DNA of 64,000 nucleotides from Massilia sp. PAMC28688 (GTDB taxonomy: Bacteria > Pseudomonadota > Gammaproteobacteria > Burkholderiales > Burkholderiaceae_D). Within the stretch, counting starts at the first letter, position 1. Every line of letters begins with the position of its first letter. The stretch is taken from the NCBI RefSeq assembly GCF_019443445.1, contig NZ_CP080378.1, positions 1,736,001-1,800,000 on the forward strand, read 5' to 3'. The translations under genes and the position numbers were made by a program. Shown here in pieces: positions 18,478 through 26,943 of the stretch. The notes below the pieces were generated by a model, which worked only from the letters and a program-made list of their open reading frames with translations, was not told the origin of the DNA and did not search any database.

Positions 18478-18933
18478 AATCAATTTCCCCAGGGCGGGGT
18501 CAGACCACTTAAACGCCCCAAAATCAATTTCCCTATGGCGGGGTCAGACCACTTGAAGCTGCCAAAATCAATTTCTCGCGATTAGGGAAAAGCAAAAAAT
18601 CATGCCTTGGGACCAATTCAGCACGGTTTTCCGTCACGAGAAGTGCCTCGAATCAGTTAAATCGGGATGCCTCGCTGCACGGTTTTTTCTGACTTCATTT
18701 GCATAAGGAAAGCGCTAGCAAAAACTTTGCTGACAAGCGTTTTTCGTGCATGTTCGCTAACGAATCTTACCCAATGTTGGCTCAAACCCTTGTCGTCGAA
18801 ACATTGATATTGGCTGTTTTAAGTGGTCTGACCCTGGCGGCAGGAAATTGATTTTGATGCGTTTAAGTGGTCTGACCCTGGTGGTGGGAAATTGATTTGC
18901 GTTTAAGCGGTCTGACCCTGGACGCGGGAAATG
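18478..18933. repeat. Cluster of REP-like repeats in inverted arrangement around about 230 nt of noncoding DNA
   Basis: A unit of about 37 nt, AATCAATTTCCC then GGGGTCAGACCACTTRAA, occurs in + orientation at 18478-18514 and 18522-18557, with a truncated third copy from 18566. The reverse orientation occurs at 18817-18855, 18861-18898 and 18899-18933. The core GGTC-A-GACC is a small palindrome, as in REP elements tied to RAYT transposases. The inner 18588-18816 stretch is A/T-richer and has no convincing gene. It resembles a miniature or degenerate mobile element. No transposase is present here. Confidence 0.75.
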
Positions 18934-18934
18934 C

Positions 18935-18961
18935 AAAGAGCCCGCACGCGGCGGGCCCTTT
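18935..18961 (-). terminator. Putative rho-independent terminator of fpr
   Basis: Stem GCCCGC/GCGGGC with loop ACGCG (18940-18956), flanked by AAAG and CTTT. Read on the - strand it lies about 20 nt after the fpr stop and is followed by a short T-containing tract. The T run is weak. Confidence 0.5.
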
Positions 18962-18980
18962 GGGTAGGGGCTGTGGTGTG

Positions 18981-19754
18981 CTATTTCTCGGCGAACGCGC
19001 GCTCGATCACGAAGTCGCCCGGGGAGGTGGTGTTGCCTTCCTTGAAGCCGCGCTCTTCCAGAATAGTCTTGAGATCGCGCAGCATTTCGGCGCTGCCGCA
19101 GATCATCACGCGGTCCACCGCGGGATCAAACGGCGGCACGCCCAGGTCCTCAAACAGCTTGCCGGTCTGGATCAGCTCGGTCACGCGGCCCATGTTCTTG
19201 TACGCCTCGCGCGTCACCGTCGGGTAGTAGCGCAGCTTGCTGCTGACCAGGTCGCCCAGGAATTCATGGCTCGGCAGATGCTCCACCAGTAAGTCATGAT
19301 AGGCCAGCTCGTCCACCTGACGCACGCCATGCACCAGTACCAGCTGATCGAACTTTTCGTAGACTTCCGGATCGCGCACAATGCTCATGAAGGGCGCCAG
19401 GCCCGTGCCGGTGGACAGCATGTACAGGCGGCGGCCCGGCAGCAGGTAGTCCGACAGCAAGGTGCCGGTCGGCTTGCGCCCCACGATGATCGTGTCGCCC
19501 ACCTTGATGTGCTGCAGGCGCGATGTCAGCGGTCCTTCTTCCACCTTGATGCTCAGGAACTCCAGGTGGTCTTCGTAATTGGCACTGGCAATGCTGTAGG
19601 CACGCAGCAGTGGCTTGCCGTCCACCATCAGGCCAATCATGGTGAAGTGACCATTGCTGAACCGCAGCGCCTGGGACCGCGTGGTGGTGAACGAAAAGAG
19701 ACGATCAGTCCAGTGGTGTACGCTCAGTACTGTTTCTTCGTTAAAGTTACTCAT
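18981..19754 (-). CDS. fpr: Ferredoxin--NADP reductase
   Basis: 257 aa from the second of two adjacent ATGs, because AGGA is 5 nt from it. FAD-binding motif LRAYSIASANYED (R-x-Y-S-x-A), then NADP-binding STGTGLAPFMSIVRDPE and VMICGSAEML; the C-terminus FVIERAFAEK resembles the Fpr ending, where the last aromatic residue contacts FAD. Reaction: electron exchange between NADPH and ferredoxin or flavodoxin in the cytoplasm, often in oxidative-stress defence. Its presence between XrtA modules looks incidental; it has its own terminator and a 150-nt upstream gap. Confidence 0.95.
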   Translation of the reverse strand: MSNFNEETVLSVHHWTDRLFSFTTTRSQALRFSNGHFTMIGLMVDGKPLLRAYSIASANYEDHLEFLSIKVEEGPLTSRLQHIKVGDTIIVGRKPTGTLLSDYLLPGRRLYMLSTGTGLAPFMSIVRDPEVYEKFDQLVLVHGVRQVDELAYHDLLVEHLPSHEFLGDLVSSKLRYYPTVTREAYKNMGRVTELIQTGKLFEDLGVPPFDPAVDRVMICGSAEMLRDLKTILEERGFKEGNTTSPGDFVIERAFAEK

Positions 19755-19908
19755 CATTTCCTAATGGCTGTGCCCGGCCCGGTCAGGGTCTGTCGAGCAT
19801 GTTAAGACGTTCCTGTGTAGCAGGTCAACGCCCGTATTTTCATAAGCTTATGCGAGGATTTTGCCGTTCGCAATGCCGGCTGGATACCTGACGAATCTTG
19901 CGCCGCCC

Positions 19909-21144
19909 CTACACCAGCACTTCGGCCGCCGCCGGGTGGCTGAGGAAGGCAGCGGGACTGGCCGTGAGGCCATAGGCGCCCGACTGGAATACCACGATCA
20001 GATCGCCCACCTGCGCATGTCCGAGGTCCATCTTGTCGGCCAGCAGATCGAGCGGCGTGCACAGGGGCCCGACCACATAGGCGGGCGAATCCGGCTGCGC
20101 GGCCATGCGGTTACCCACGGCGACAGGGTAGTTCTTGCGGATCACCTGGCCAAAATTGCCGGATGCGGCCAGGTGATGGTGCAGGCCGCCGTCCGTCACC
20201 AGGAACACCTGGCCGCGCGAAACCTTGCGGTCGATTACCCGCGCCACGTACACGCCCGCTTCGCCCACCAGGTAGCGTCCGAGTTCGATCGCCAGCTGCG
20301 CCTGCGGCAGTTCCGTGCGCGCCTGCTCCACCAACTGCGCCAGGTGCTCGCCGATCGGCGCCAGCGCGAGGGCGCGCTCGCCCGGGAAGTAGGGAATACC
20401 GAAGCCGCCGCCGATGTTCAACTGGCGCACCGTCCGAGGCGCGCCCGCCGCCAGCCGCAGCGACAGCTCGAACGTGCGCGCCTGCGCTTCAATAATGGCC
20501 TCGGCCTTCAGGCTTTGCGAGCCGCTGTAGATATGAAAACCCAGCACGTCCAGGCTCTCGCGCTCCGCCAGCGCCAGCATCGCGGGCACGTCCTCGGCGT
20601 CGATACCGAATTGCTTGGCGCCGCCGCCCATCTTCATGCCGGACGAGCGCAATTCAAAATCCGGATTGACGCGCAGGACCACGCTGGCCGCCAGCCCCAT
20701 GGACTGCGACAGCTGCGCCAGCACGCCAATCTCGCGCTCCGATTCCACGTTCACGCAGATGCCGGCAGCCACCGCCTGCGCCAGTTCACGGTCCGATTTG
20801 CCAGGTCCCGCAAAGCTGATGCGCGCCGGGTCCATGCCGGTGTCGAGCGCGACTTTCATTTCGCCGCCGGAGGCCACGTCCAGCCCATCGACCAGCCCTG
20901 CCATGTGCTGCACCAGCGCGGGCATGGGGTTGGCCTTCATGGAAAAGTGCAGCGCCAGCGCCGCCGGCAGGTGAGCGCGCAGCTCCTGCACCCGCGCACT
21001 CAGGGCCGCGCGGTCATAGGCGTAGAACGGCGTACTGCCCACCCGTTGCGCCAGGCGCGTGACGGGCATGCCGCCAATGTGCAGGCAGTCGTCGATGACG
21101 GGAAAGCGGGTTTGCGGCGCATGCACCGGCTTGAGGCCACTCAT
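19909..21144 (-). CDS. XrtA-associated PLP-dependent decarboxylase (fold type III, Orn/DAP/Arg decarboxylase 2 family)
   Basis: 411 aa. PLP Schiff-base Lys70 in HFSMKANPMPALV, then GGEMKVALDTG, LNIGGGFGIPYFPGE (phosphate-binding Gly-rich loop) and VVGPLCTPLDLL (active-site Cys motif of group IV decarboxylases). Matches the XrtA-associated decarboxylase family recalled as TIGR03099. It would remove a carboxylate from an amino acid to give an amine; the substrate is unknown. Its ATG overlaps the stop of the acyl-CoA ligase gene, so the two form an operon transcribed leftward and divergently from the aminotransferase/ACP operon. Confidence 0.92.
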   Translation of the reverse strand: MSGLKPVHAPQTRFPVIDDCLHIGGMPVTRLAQRVGSTPFYAYDRAALSARVQELRAHLPAALALHFSMKANPMPALVQHMAGLVDGLDVASGGEMKVALDTGMDPARISFAGPGKSDRELAQAVAAGICVNVESEREIGVLAQLSQSMGLAASVVLRVNPDFELRSSGMKMGGGAKQFGIDAEDVPAMLALAERESLDVLGFHIYSGSQSLKAEAIIEAQARTFELSLRLAAGAPRTVRQLNIGGGFGIPYFPGERALALAPIGEHLAQLVEQARTELPQAQLAIELGRYLVGEAGVYVARVIDRKVSRGQVFLVTDGGLHHHLAASGNFGQVIRKNYPVAVGNRMAAQPDSPAYVVGPLCTPLDLLADKMDLGHAQVGDLIVVFQSGAYGLTASPAAFLSHPAAAEVLV

Positions 21145-22721
21145 GTCGGAAAACTTTCAAACAGCGATAAATAGGTTTGGCGCAGCAGCGTGCGATCGAT
21201 TTTTCCGTTCGGATTGCGCGGCAGCGCGTCGCTGCGAAGCGCGATATGCGCCGGCACCATGTAGGCGGGCAGCCGGCGCTGGCATTCCTTGAGCAGGGCC
21301 GCGACATCGACATCGACGCCGGCGGCCATGGCCACCACCACAATGGCGCTGCCCAGCTGCGGATGCGGCACGCCGAAGGCGGCAACTTCGGCCACCATGC
21401 CGGTGCCGTGCAGCGCTTCTTCGACCTCCGTCGGGCTGACCCGGTAGCCCGAGACCTTGATCATGTCGTCGCTGCGCCCGACAAAGTACAGGAATCCGTC
21501 TTCGTCGCGGCGCACGGTGTCGCCCGACCAGACGGCGATTTCAGCCAGCGGCAGCGCGCCGTCGCGCCCGGGCGCCGGGCGAAAGCGCTCGGCGGTCTTG
21601 GCCGGATCGTTCCAGTAGCCCATGGCCACCAGGGCGCCGCGGTGTACCAGCTCGCCCGGCTCGTTGGCGTCGCACAGCGTGCCGTCCGGACGCACCACGA
21701 GGATTTCGGCATTGGGTATGGCCCGGCCCATGGAATCGGGACGGCGCTCCAGTTCTTCCGGCGGCAGGTAGGTGGAGCGGAATGCTTCGGTCAGGCCGTA
21801 CATCAGGTACAGGCGCGCCGATGGCAGCAGCTTGCGCAGCGTGTCGACGGTGGTGCGGGGCATGGCGCCGCCCGAATTGGTCAGGTAGCGCAGGGTGCAG
21901 TCGGCCGGCCATGGCAGCTGGGCCAGCTGGATCCACAGAGGAGGCACGGCGGCCAGGCCGGTGATGGCTTCGGCCGCCACGGCCTTGACGATATCGCGCG
22001 CGAACAGGTGATTGATCAGCACCACGCAGGCGCCCACGTGGAAGGCGGTAGTGAGCTGGCTGAGGCCGTAGTCAAAACTGAGCGGCAGCACGGCCAGCAG
22101 GCGATCCGAGGCCGTCAGCTCCAGGTATGAAGCCACGCTCAGGGCGCCGGCGACGATATTGCGGTGCGAGAGCACCACGCCCTTCGGCTTGCCGGTACTG
22201 CCGGAGGTGTACAGGATGGCGGCCATGTCGCTATCGATCACGCGCGGCGCAACATGGGCGGTCAGCGGCGCACTTTCATCCCATGCAAGGACGCTGACGC
22301 CTGACAGCTCGGGGAGTTGCACCGTTTCGCCGACGACGAAAACGGTTTTCAGGTGGGGACACTGGGCCAGCACCTCGCCAAGTCCACGCAGCCGTTCGAT
22401 GGACGTGACCAGCGTGCTGACCTGGCAATCCTGCAGGATGTAGCCAACCTGGGCCGCCTTGAGCAGCGGGTTGACCGGCACGAACACGGCACCGGCGGCG
22501 GTGGCGCCGAAGCAGGCGCTGACATTTTCGATCCGCTTTTCAAGATACACGGCCACGCGCTGCGCCCGGCCAACGCCGGCGGCCAGGAAGGCCTGGGCCG
22601 CGGCGTCCACGCACGCTGAAAGCTGCGCGTAGCTCAGGCGCCGGGTGCCGTACACGAGGGCCTGGGCGGCGGGCGTGCGGGCAGCGGCGCGGTGAATAAA
22701 TTCGTGTACCAGGTCGACCAT
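21141..22721 (-). CDS. XrtA-associated AMP-forming acyl-CoA/acyl-ACP ligase
   Basis: 526 aa from the ATG at 22721; a longer frame extends to 22982 but would overlap the divergent gene. Adenylation signature YTSGSTGKPKG (171-181), then YGLTEAFRSTYL, YWNDPAKTAERF, GRSDDMIKVSGYRVSPTEVEE (A8 hinge) and C-terminal NGKIDRTLL with the catalytic Lys. Resembles TIGR03098. It should activate a carboxylic acid as AMP ester and load a thiol; the small ACP at 25049 is a natural acceptor, though CoA is possible. Coupled with the PLP decarboxylase by a 4-nt overlap. Confidence 0.92.
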   Translation of the reverse strand: MVDLVHEFIHRAAARTPAAQALVYGTRRLSYAQLSACVDAAAQAFLAAGVGRAQRVAVYLEKRIENVSACFGATAAGAVFVPVNPLLKAAQVGYILQDCQVSTLVTSIERLRGLGEVLAQCPHLKTVFVVGETVQLPELSGVSVLAWDESAPLTAHVAPRVIDSDMAAILYTSGSTGKPKGVVLSHRNIVAGALSVASYLELTASDRLLAVLPLSFDYGLSQLTTAFHVGACVVLINHLFARDIVKAVAAEAITGLAAVPPLWIQLAQLPWPADCTLRYLTNSGGAMPRTTVDTLRKLLPSARLYLMYGLTEAFRSTYLPPEELERRPDSMGRAIPNAEILVVRPDGTLCDANEPGELVHRGALVAMGYWNDPAKTAERFRPAPGRDGALPLAEIAVWSGDTVRRDEDGFLYFVGRSDDMIKVSGYRVSPTEVEEALHGTGMVAEVAAFGVPHPQLGSAIVVVAMAAGVDVDVAALLKECQRRLPAYMVPAHIALRSDALPRNPNGKIDRTLLRQTYLSLFESFPT

Positions 22722-22812
22722 GGGAATCGTGGGTGTACGGAGTGCCAGACAAGGCGCCATCTTAACAGTTCTTGCTCTCGACCGATCAGCCCCGCACCGC
22801 TTATACTGCCTG

Positions 22813-24021
22813 ATGCTTTCGCCGAATGAACTCCACCCGCCAGGCCAGCCGCCTTCCCAGCCCCGGGTCCCGCTGGCGCCGCTGCTGTCGCTGTCCACCT
22901 TTGCGGCCCCGCGCCTGCCCCGCCCTGCCTGCGTGCTCGACGCCGGCGCCGTGCGGCTGGTAACAAGCGGGCGCATTGCCATTGCCCTGGCCCTGCGCGA
23001 AATGGGCGTGGGCGCCGGCGACGAAGTGCTGGTGCCGGCCTATCACAGCATGTCAATGATCCCGCCGGTCCTGTCGCTGGGCGCGCACCCGGTGTTTTAC
23101 AAGGTGGGAGCTGATGCTGCGCTCGACCTGGACGATGTTGCCTCCAAATTGACGGCGGCCACCCGCGCCATCATGGTGACCAGCTACTTTGGCATTCCCC
23201 AGGACCTGGCGCGCATCCGCGCGTTTTGCGATTTGCACGGCTTGCTGATGCTGGAGGACTGTGCCCACTGCTTTTTCGGCGAGCATGGTGGAAGGCCAGT
23301 GGGATCGTGGGGCGACTATGCGATTGCCAGCAGCATGAAGTTTTTCCCGATCTACGAAGGCGGCGCACTGGTATCGGCCCGCCACGCCCTGACAACGGGC
23401 CGCTTATCTTCGGCCGGACGCGGTTTTGAAGCCAAAGCCGCGCTCAATGCGCTGGAAAGAAGCTTCGCCTACGGCCGCCTGCCGCTCGTCAAGGCCCTTC
23501 TGTGGCTGCCCCTGCGCCTCAAATCAGCGCTCTGGAACATGATCAAGCGCCGCGCGCCGGCAGGCGCACCGGCATTGACGCCATCGTCGTCCGACAGCAG
23601 TTACGACTTCGATCCGCGCTGGCTCGACAAGCAGTCTTCGCGTTTCTCGCGCTTTGTCGTCAGGCGCGCCTCGCATGCGCGCATCGTGGCCCAGCGCCGC
23701 GCCAACTACCGGTTCCTGGAGCTGGCTTGCGCCAGCCTGCCCCTCTGCCGCCCGCTGTTTGCCGCCCTTCCCCCCGGAGCCTGCCCCTGGCTGTTCCCGC
23801 TCGTGGTGGAGCAGCCGGAGAAGCTGTTCCGGCGCCTGCACAATGCCGGCGTGCCCATGACCCGCTTTGCCGAGGCGCTGTGGCCAGGCGTAGATGCGGG
23901 CGTATGCGCCAACAGCGTCCACCTGTCGCGCCATATCATCGCCTTTCCCTGCCATCAGGCGCTCTTGCCCGAGGAACTGGCCTGGATGAGCGGCGCCATC
24001 CGGGAAGCGCTGACCGCATGA
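22813..24021 (+). CDS. DegT/DnrJ/EryC1/StrS-family PLP aminotransferase
   Basis: 402 aa from ATG 22813, just after a TATACT-like box. Fold type I motifs: GDEVLVPAYHSMSMIPPVL, LEDCAHCFFGE with PLP-pyridine Asp149, and ASSMKFFPIYEGGALVS with predicted Schiff-base Lys176. Family members aminate keto-sugars or other ketones. In this neighbourhood it may feed the ACP-centred pathway or a sugar-amine step; sequence alone does not decide. It is divergent from the ligase (91 nt apart) and overlaps the acyltransferase by 4 nt. Confidence 0.88.
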   Translation: MLSPNELHPPGQPPSQPRVPLAPLLSLSTFAAPRLPRPACVLDAGAVRLVTSGRIAIALALREMGVGAGDEVLVPAYHSMSMIPPVLSLGAHPVFYKVGADAALDLDDVASKLTAATRAIMVTSYFGIPQDLARIRAFCDLHGLLMLEDCAHCFFGEHGGRPVGSWGDYAIASSMKFFPIYEGGALVSARHALTTGRLSSAGRGFEAKAALNALERSFAYGRLPLVKALLWLPLRLKSALWNMIKRRAPAGAPALTPSSSDSSYDFDPRWLDKQSSRFSRFVVRRASHARIVAQRRANYRFLELACASLPLCRPLFAALPPGACPWLFPLVVEQPEKLFRRLHNAGVPMTRFAEALWPGVDAGVCANSVHLSRHIIAFPCHQALLPEELAWMSGAIREALTA

Positions 24022-25040
24022 AGTGGACCTTGCTTCCTGCTTGCGCGCTCGAGGACATGTCGACCGTGTGGAATGAGCTGCATGCGCGCAGCGATGCTAC
24101 CCCGTTGCTGGCGCTGGACTTCGTCCAGCCCTTGCTCACGGAATTTGCGCGCGGCGACGAGCTGCTGGCTCGCTGCGACATGCATGGCCGCACCGTAGCC
24201 ATGGCACTGGTGGTACGCACCGGTCGCGGACGCTGGAGCACCTTCCAGCCCTCGCAGGCACCGGTCGGACTGTGGCTGCAGGAGCGCGGCCTCGATGTAA
24301 ATACCCTGCTCGCCTGCCTGATGCGCGCCCTGCCCGGCATGCCCCTGGTATTTGGCCTTACCCAGTGCGATCCGGACCTGCTCCCACGCCCGCCGGATGG
24401 GCCGCGCCTGCGCACGATGGATTATATTGACACGGCCAGGATCACCCTCGCGGGCAGCTTCGACGACTACTGGCAGGCGCGCGGCAAGAACCTGCGCAGC
24501 AACCTTAAAAAGCAGCGTGCCAAGCTGGCCAAGGATGGCGTGCCCCTTCGCATGCAGATCTGCCGCGACCCGGCCGATGTGGCGCAGGCGGTGGCCGACT
24601 ACGGGCGCCTGGAAAGCGCCGGCTGGAAGGCCGGCGGCGGCACCGCGGTGGCGGCCGACAACGACCAGGGCCGCTACTACCGCGCCATGCTGGAGCGCTT
24701 CTGCGCACGCGGCGCCGGCAGTATTTACCGCTACTGGTTTGGCGAGCAGCTGGCCGCGATGGACTTGTGTGTGGAAGACGCACAACAGATCATCGTCCTC
24801 AAGACCACCTACGATGAAACCATTCCCAAGAGCCTTTCGCCCACGCTCCTCATGCGCGAGGAAGCATGCCGCGCCCTGTTCGAGGCGCGCGCATTCGAGC
24901 GTCTTGAGTTCTATGGCAAGGTGATGGAGTGGCACACGCGCTGGACGGACGAGGTGCGCACTCTTTACCATATCAATTTCTACCGCTGGCCGATCATCGC
25001 CAGCCTGCACGCGCGCCAGCAGGCGCGCCGCCCGGATTAG
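24018..25040 (+). CDS. GNAT/BioF2-like acyltransferase of the XrtA module
   Basis: 340 aa from the ATG overlapping the aminotransferase stop. N-terminal block PLLALDFVQPLLTEFA and the central SFDDYWQARGKNLRSNLKKQR, where the lysine/arginine run is typical of PF13480-like proteins, followed by LKTTYDETIPKSLSPTLLM. The C-terminus FERLEFYGKVMEWHTRWTDE is a conserved end in this family. Predicted cytoplasmic transferase, possibly using the acyl-ACP made by the adjacent ACP gene. Same fold class as the FemAB-like protein at 5333. Confidence 0.83.
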   Translation: MKWTLLPACALEDMSTVWNELHARSDATPLLALDFVQPLLTEFARGDELLARCDMHGRTVAMALVVRTGRGRWSTFQPSQAPVGLWLQERGLDVNTLLACLMRALPGMPLVFGLTQCDPDLLPRPPDGPRLRTMDYIDTARITLAGSFDDYWQARGKNLRSNLKKQRAKLAKDGVPLRMQICRDPADVAQAVADYGRLESAGWKAGGGTAVAADNDQGRYYRAMLERFCARGAGSIYRYWFGEQLAAMDLCVEDAQQIIVLKTTYDETIPKSLSPTLLMREEACRALFEARAFERLEFYGKVMEWHTRWTDEVRTLYHINFYRWPIIASLHARQQARRPD

Positions 25041-25048
25041 GACCCACT

Positions 25049-25294
25049 ATGTACTTCAACGACGTAAAACAGATTTTGATCGATGTGCTGGCCCTGGGCC
25101 CGGAGGGCGAGGCCATCACGCCCGAATCGGGCCTGCTCGGCACCATTCCCGAACTCGATTCGATGGCGGTGGTGAACCTGATCGCCGCGCTGGAGTCACA
25201 CTTCGGCATCGTGGTGGAGGACGACGAGATCAGCGCCAGCACTTTTGAAACCGCCGGCAGCCTGGCCGATTTCGTCGCCGCCAAACTGGCCTGA
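25049..25294 (+). CDS. Acyl carrier protein, XrtA-associated
   Basis: 81 aa. Acidic helical protein with the phosphopantetheine attachment Ser38 in PELDSMAVVNLIAALE; the second half FGIVVEDDEISASTFETAG is the usual ACP helix III region. ATG lies 8 nt after the acyltransferase stop. As a dedicated ACP next to an AMP-forming ligase and acyltransferase it most likely carries a pathway-specific acyl or aminoacyl group rather than serving fatty acid synthesis. The next gene starts 2 nt after its stop. Confidence 0.93.
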   Translation: MYFNDVKQILIDVLALGPEGEAITPESGLLGTIPELDSMAVVNLIAALESHFGIVVEDDEISASTFETAGSLADFVAAKLA

Positions 25295-25296
25295 AC

Positions 25297-26118
25297 ATGA
25301 CGCCGCGCCACCCCAGCGCCGAACCGTTCTTCCTGCCCACCGATGCGGGCACGCGCTTTTGCCTCTACCACGCTCCCCGGGCCACGGTGCGCGGCGCGCT
25401 GGTTTACCTGCATCCCTTTGCCGACGAAATGAACAAGTCGCGCCGCATGGCGGCAATGCAGGCGCGCGCGCTGTCGGCCCAGGGTATCGCGGTGCTGCAA
25501 ATTGACCTGCACGGCTGCGGCGACAGCGATGGCGAATTTGCCGATGCGCGCTGGGACCAATGGAAGCGTGATGTGGAACACGCCTGCCGCTGGCTGCACC
25601 AGCGCGCCGGCGTGCAGCCGGGTCTCTGGGGCTTGCGCCTGGGCGCCCTGCTGGCGCTGGAGTATGCCCGCTCTGCGGCCGTGAAGCCCGCGCAGCTGCT
25701 GCTGTGGCAACCGGTGATGCAGGGCGCCGCTTTCCTGACCCAGTTCCTGCGCCTGCGCGTGGCCGGCGCCATGCTCGACGACAGCGTGCCAGCCACGGGC
25801 ACCCGGGAACTGCGCGCCGCGCTGGCTTCCGGTGAAGTGCTGGAAGTGGCAGGCTACGAACTGGCGCCGCAACTGGCCGCGGCCATTGATGCGGCTGACG
25901 GCACGGCGCTGCCGCCCTGCCCTGTTATCTGGATCGAGGTGGTGGCCGCGCCCGATCGCCCCCTTCCGCCGGCAGCTTCCCGCATTGCCGCGACGTGGGG
26001 ACAGCAAGTGTCGCTCCATGGCGCGGCAGGCCCGGCATTCTGGAGTACGCAGGAAATCGAGGATCACCCGGAACTGGTCGCCCTGACATGTTCGCTCATG
26101 GAGCAGCGCCATGAGTGA
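25297..26118 (+). CDS. XrtA-associated alpha/beta hydrolase 2 (nucleophile replaced)
   Basis: 273 aa with alpha/beta-hydrolase layout: GALVYLHPFADEMNKSRRM, then VLQIDLHGCGDSDGE, then the nucleophile-elbow region WGLRLGALLAL. The usual G-x-S-x-G reads G-L-R-L-G with Arg114 in place of Ser, so ordinary serine hydrolysis is not expected. The late His region is also atypical. Resembles TIGR03101. It may be a noncatalytic binding protein or work by another mechanism. It overlaps hydrolase 1 by 8 nt. Confidence 0.9.
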   Translation: MTPRHPSAEPFFLPTDAGTRFCLYHAPRATVRGALVYLHPFADEMNKSRRMAAMQARALSAQGIAVLQIDLHGCGDSDGEFADARWDQWKRDVEHACRWLHQRAGVQPGLWGLRLGALLALEYARSAAVKPAQLLLWQPVMQGAAFLTQFLRLRVAGAMLDDSVPATGTRELRAALASGEVLEVAGYELAPQLAAAIDAADGTALPPCPVIWIEVVAAPDRPLPPAASRIAATWGQQVSLHGAAGPAFWSTQEIEDHPELVALTCSLMEQRHE

Positions 26119-26935
26119 GCAGCGCGCGTTTTCATTTGCCTGCGGCGGCCAGTGGCTGTATGGCGTGGCCAGCGTGCCGGCCGAGCCGCATCAGCGGGGC
26201 GTGCTGATCGTCGTCGGTGGCCCGCAGTACCGCGCCGGCAGCCATCGCCAGTTCACACTGCTGGCACGCAGCCTGGCTGCACAGGGCATTGCGGCCATGC
26301 GCTTTGACTATCGCGGCATGGGCGACAGCGAAGGGACGCTGCGCAATTTTGAAGCAGTGGACGACGACCTGCGCGCCGCCATCGACACTTTCATGGTCCA
26401 GGTGCCGCAGCTGCGCGAAGTGGTGCTGTGGGGCCTGTGCGACGCCGCTTCCGCAGTCAGCCTGTACGCGGCGGGCGACGAGCGCGTGACCGGCCTGGCG
26501 CTGCTCAATCCCTGGGTCCGCACCGACAGCGGCGCGGCCCAGGCCACCCTCAAGCACTACTACCGCGCGCGCCTGTTTGACAAATCCCTGTGGAAGAAAC
26601 TGTTCAGTGGCCGCTTCAACGCCAGGGCGGCCGTCAGATCCTTTACCGGTCTGCTCGGCAGTGCGCGCCAGGCGCCGGCCGCCGGCGCGCTGCCGGACCG
26701 CATGCATGACCGGCTGGGCCGCTTCACGGGCCGGGTATTGGTGATGCTCAGCGGCGCTGACCTCACGGCGCAGGAGTTCGATGGCTTGCCCCGGGCCTCG
26801 CCCAAGTGGTCCGCGCTGATGGCGGCGCCCCGCATTACGCGCAAGATGCTGCCACGGGCAGACCACACCTGCTCGCGCCGCGAATGGAAAGACCAGGTGG
26901 CGCTGTGGACTGCCGAATGGCTGCGCTCATGGTGA
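26111..26935 (+). CDS. XrtA-associated alpha/beta hydrolase 1 (Cys nucleophile)
   Basis: 274 aa. Oxyanion-loop-like GVLIVVGGPQYRAGSHRQF, MRFDYRGMGDSEG, and nucleophile elbow LWGLCDAAS with Cys110 where Ser is usual (G-x-C-x-A). A late His lies in MLPRADHTCSRREW. Resembles TIGR03100. Cys can act as nucleophile in dienelactone-hydrolase-like enzymes and thioesterases, so release or transfer of an ACP-bound group is a reasonable guess. Last gene of the + strand module; convergent with the beta-helix gene 8 nt away. Confidence 0.9.
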   Translation: MSEQRAFSFACGGQWLYGVASVPAEPHQRGVLIVVGGPQYRAGSHRQFTLLARSLAAQGIAAMRFDYRGMGDSEGTLRNFEAVDDDLRAAIDTFMVQVPQLREVVLWGLCDAASAVSLYAAGDERVTGLALLNPWVRTDSGAAQATLKHYYRARLFDKSLWKKLFSGRFNARAAVRSFTGLLGSARQAPAAGALPDRMHDRLGRFTGRVLVMLSGADLTAQEFDGLPRASPKWSALMAAPRITRKMLPRADHTCSRREWKDQVALWTAEWLRSW

Positions 26936-26943
26936 ATGGCTGA

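Noticed and set aside
19861..21174. + strand open frame opposite the PLP decarboxylase
   Set aside because: Antisense to a gene with clear catalytic motifs.
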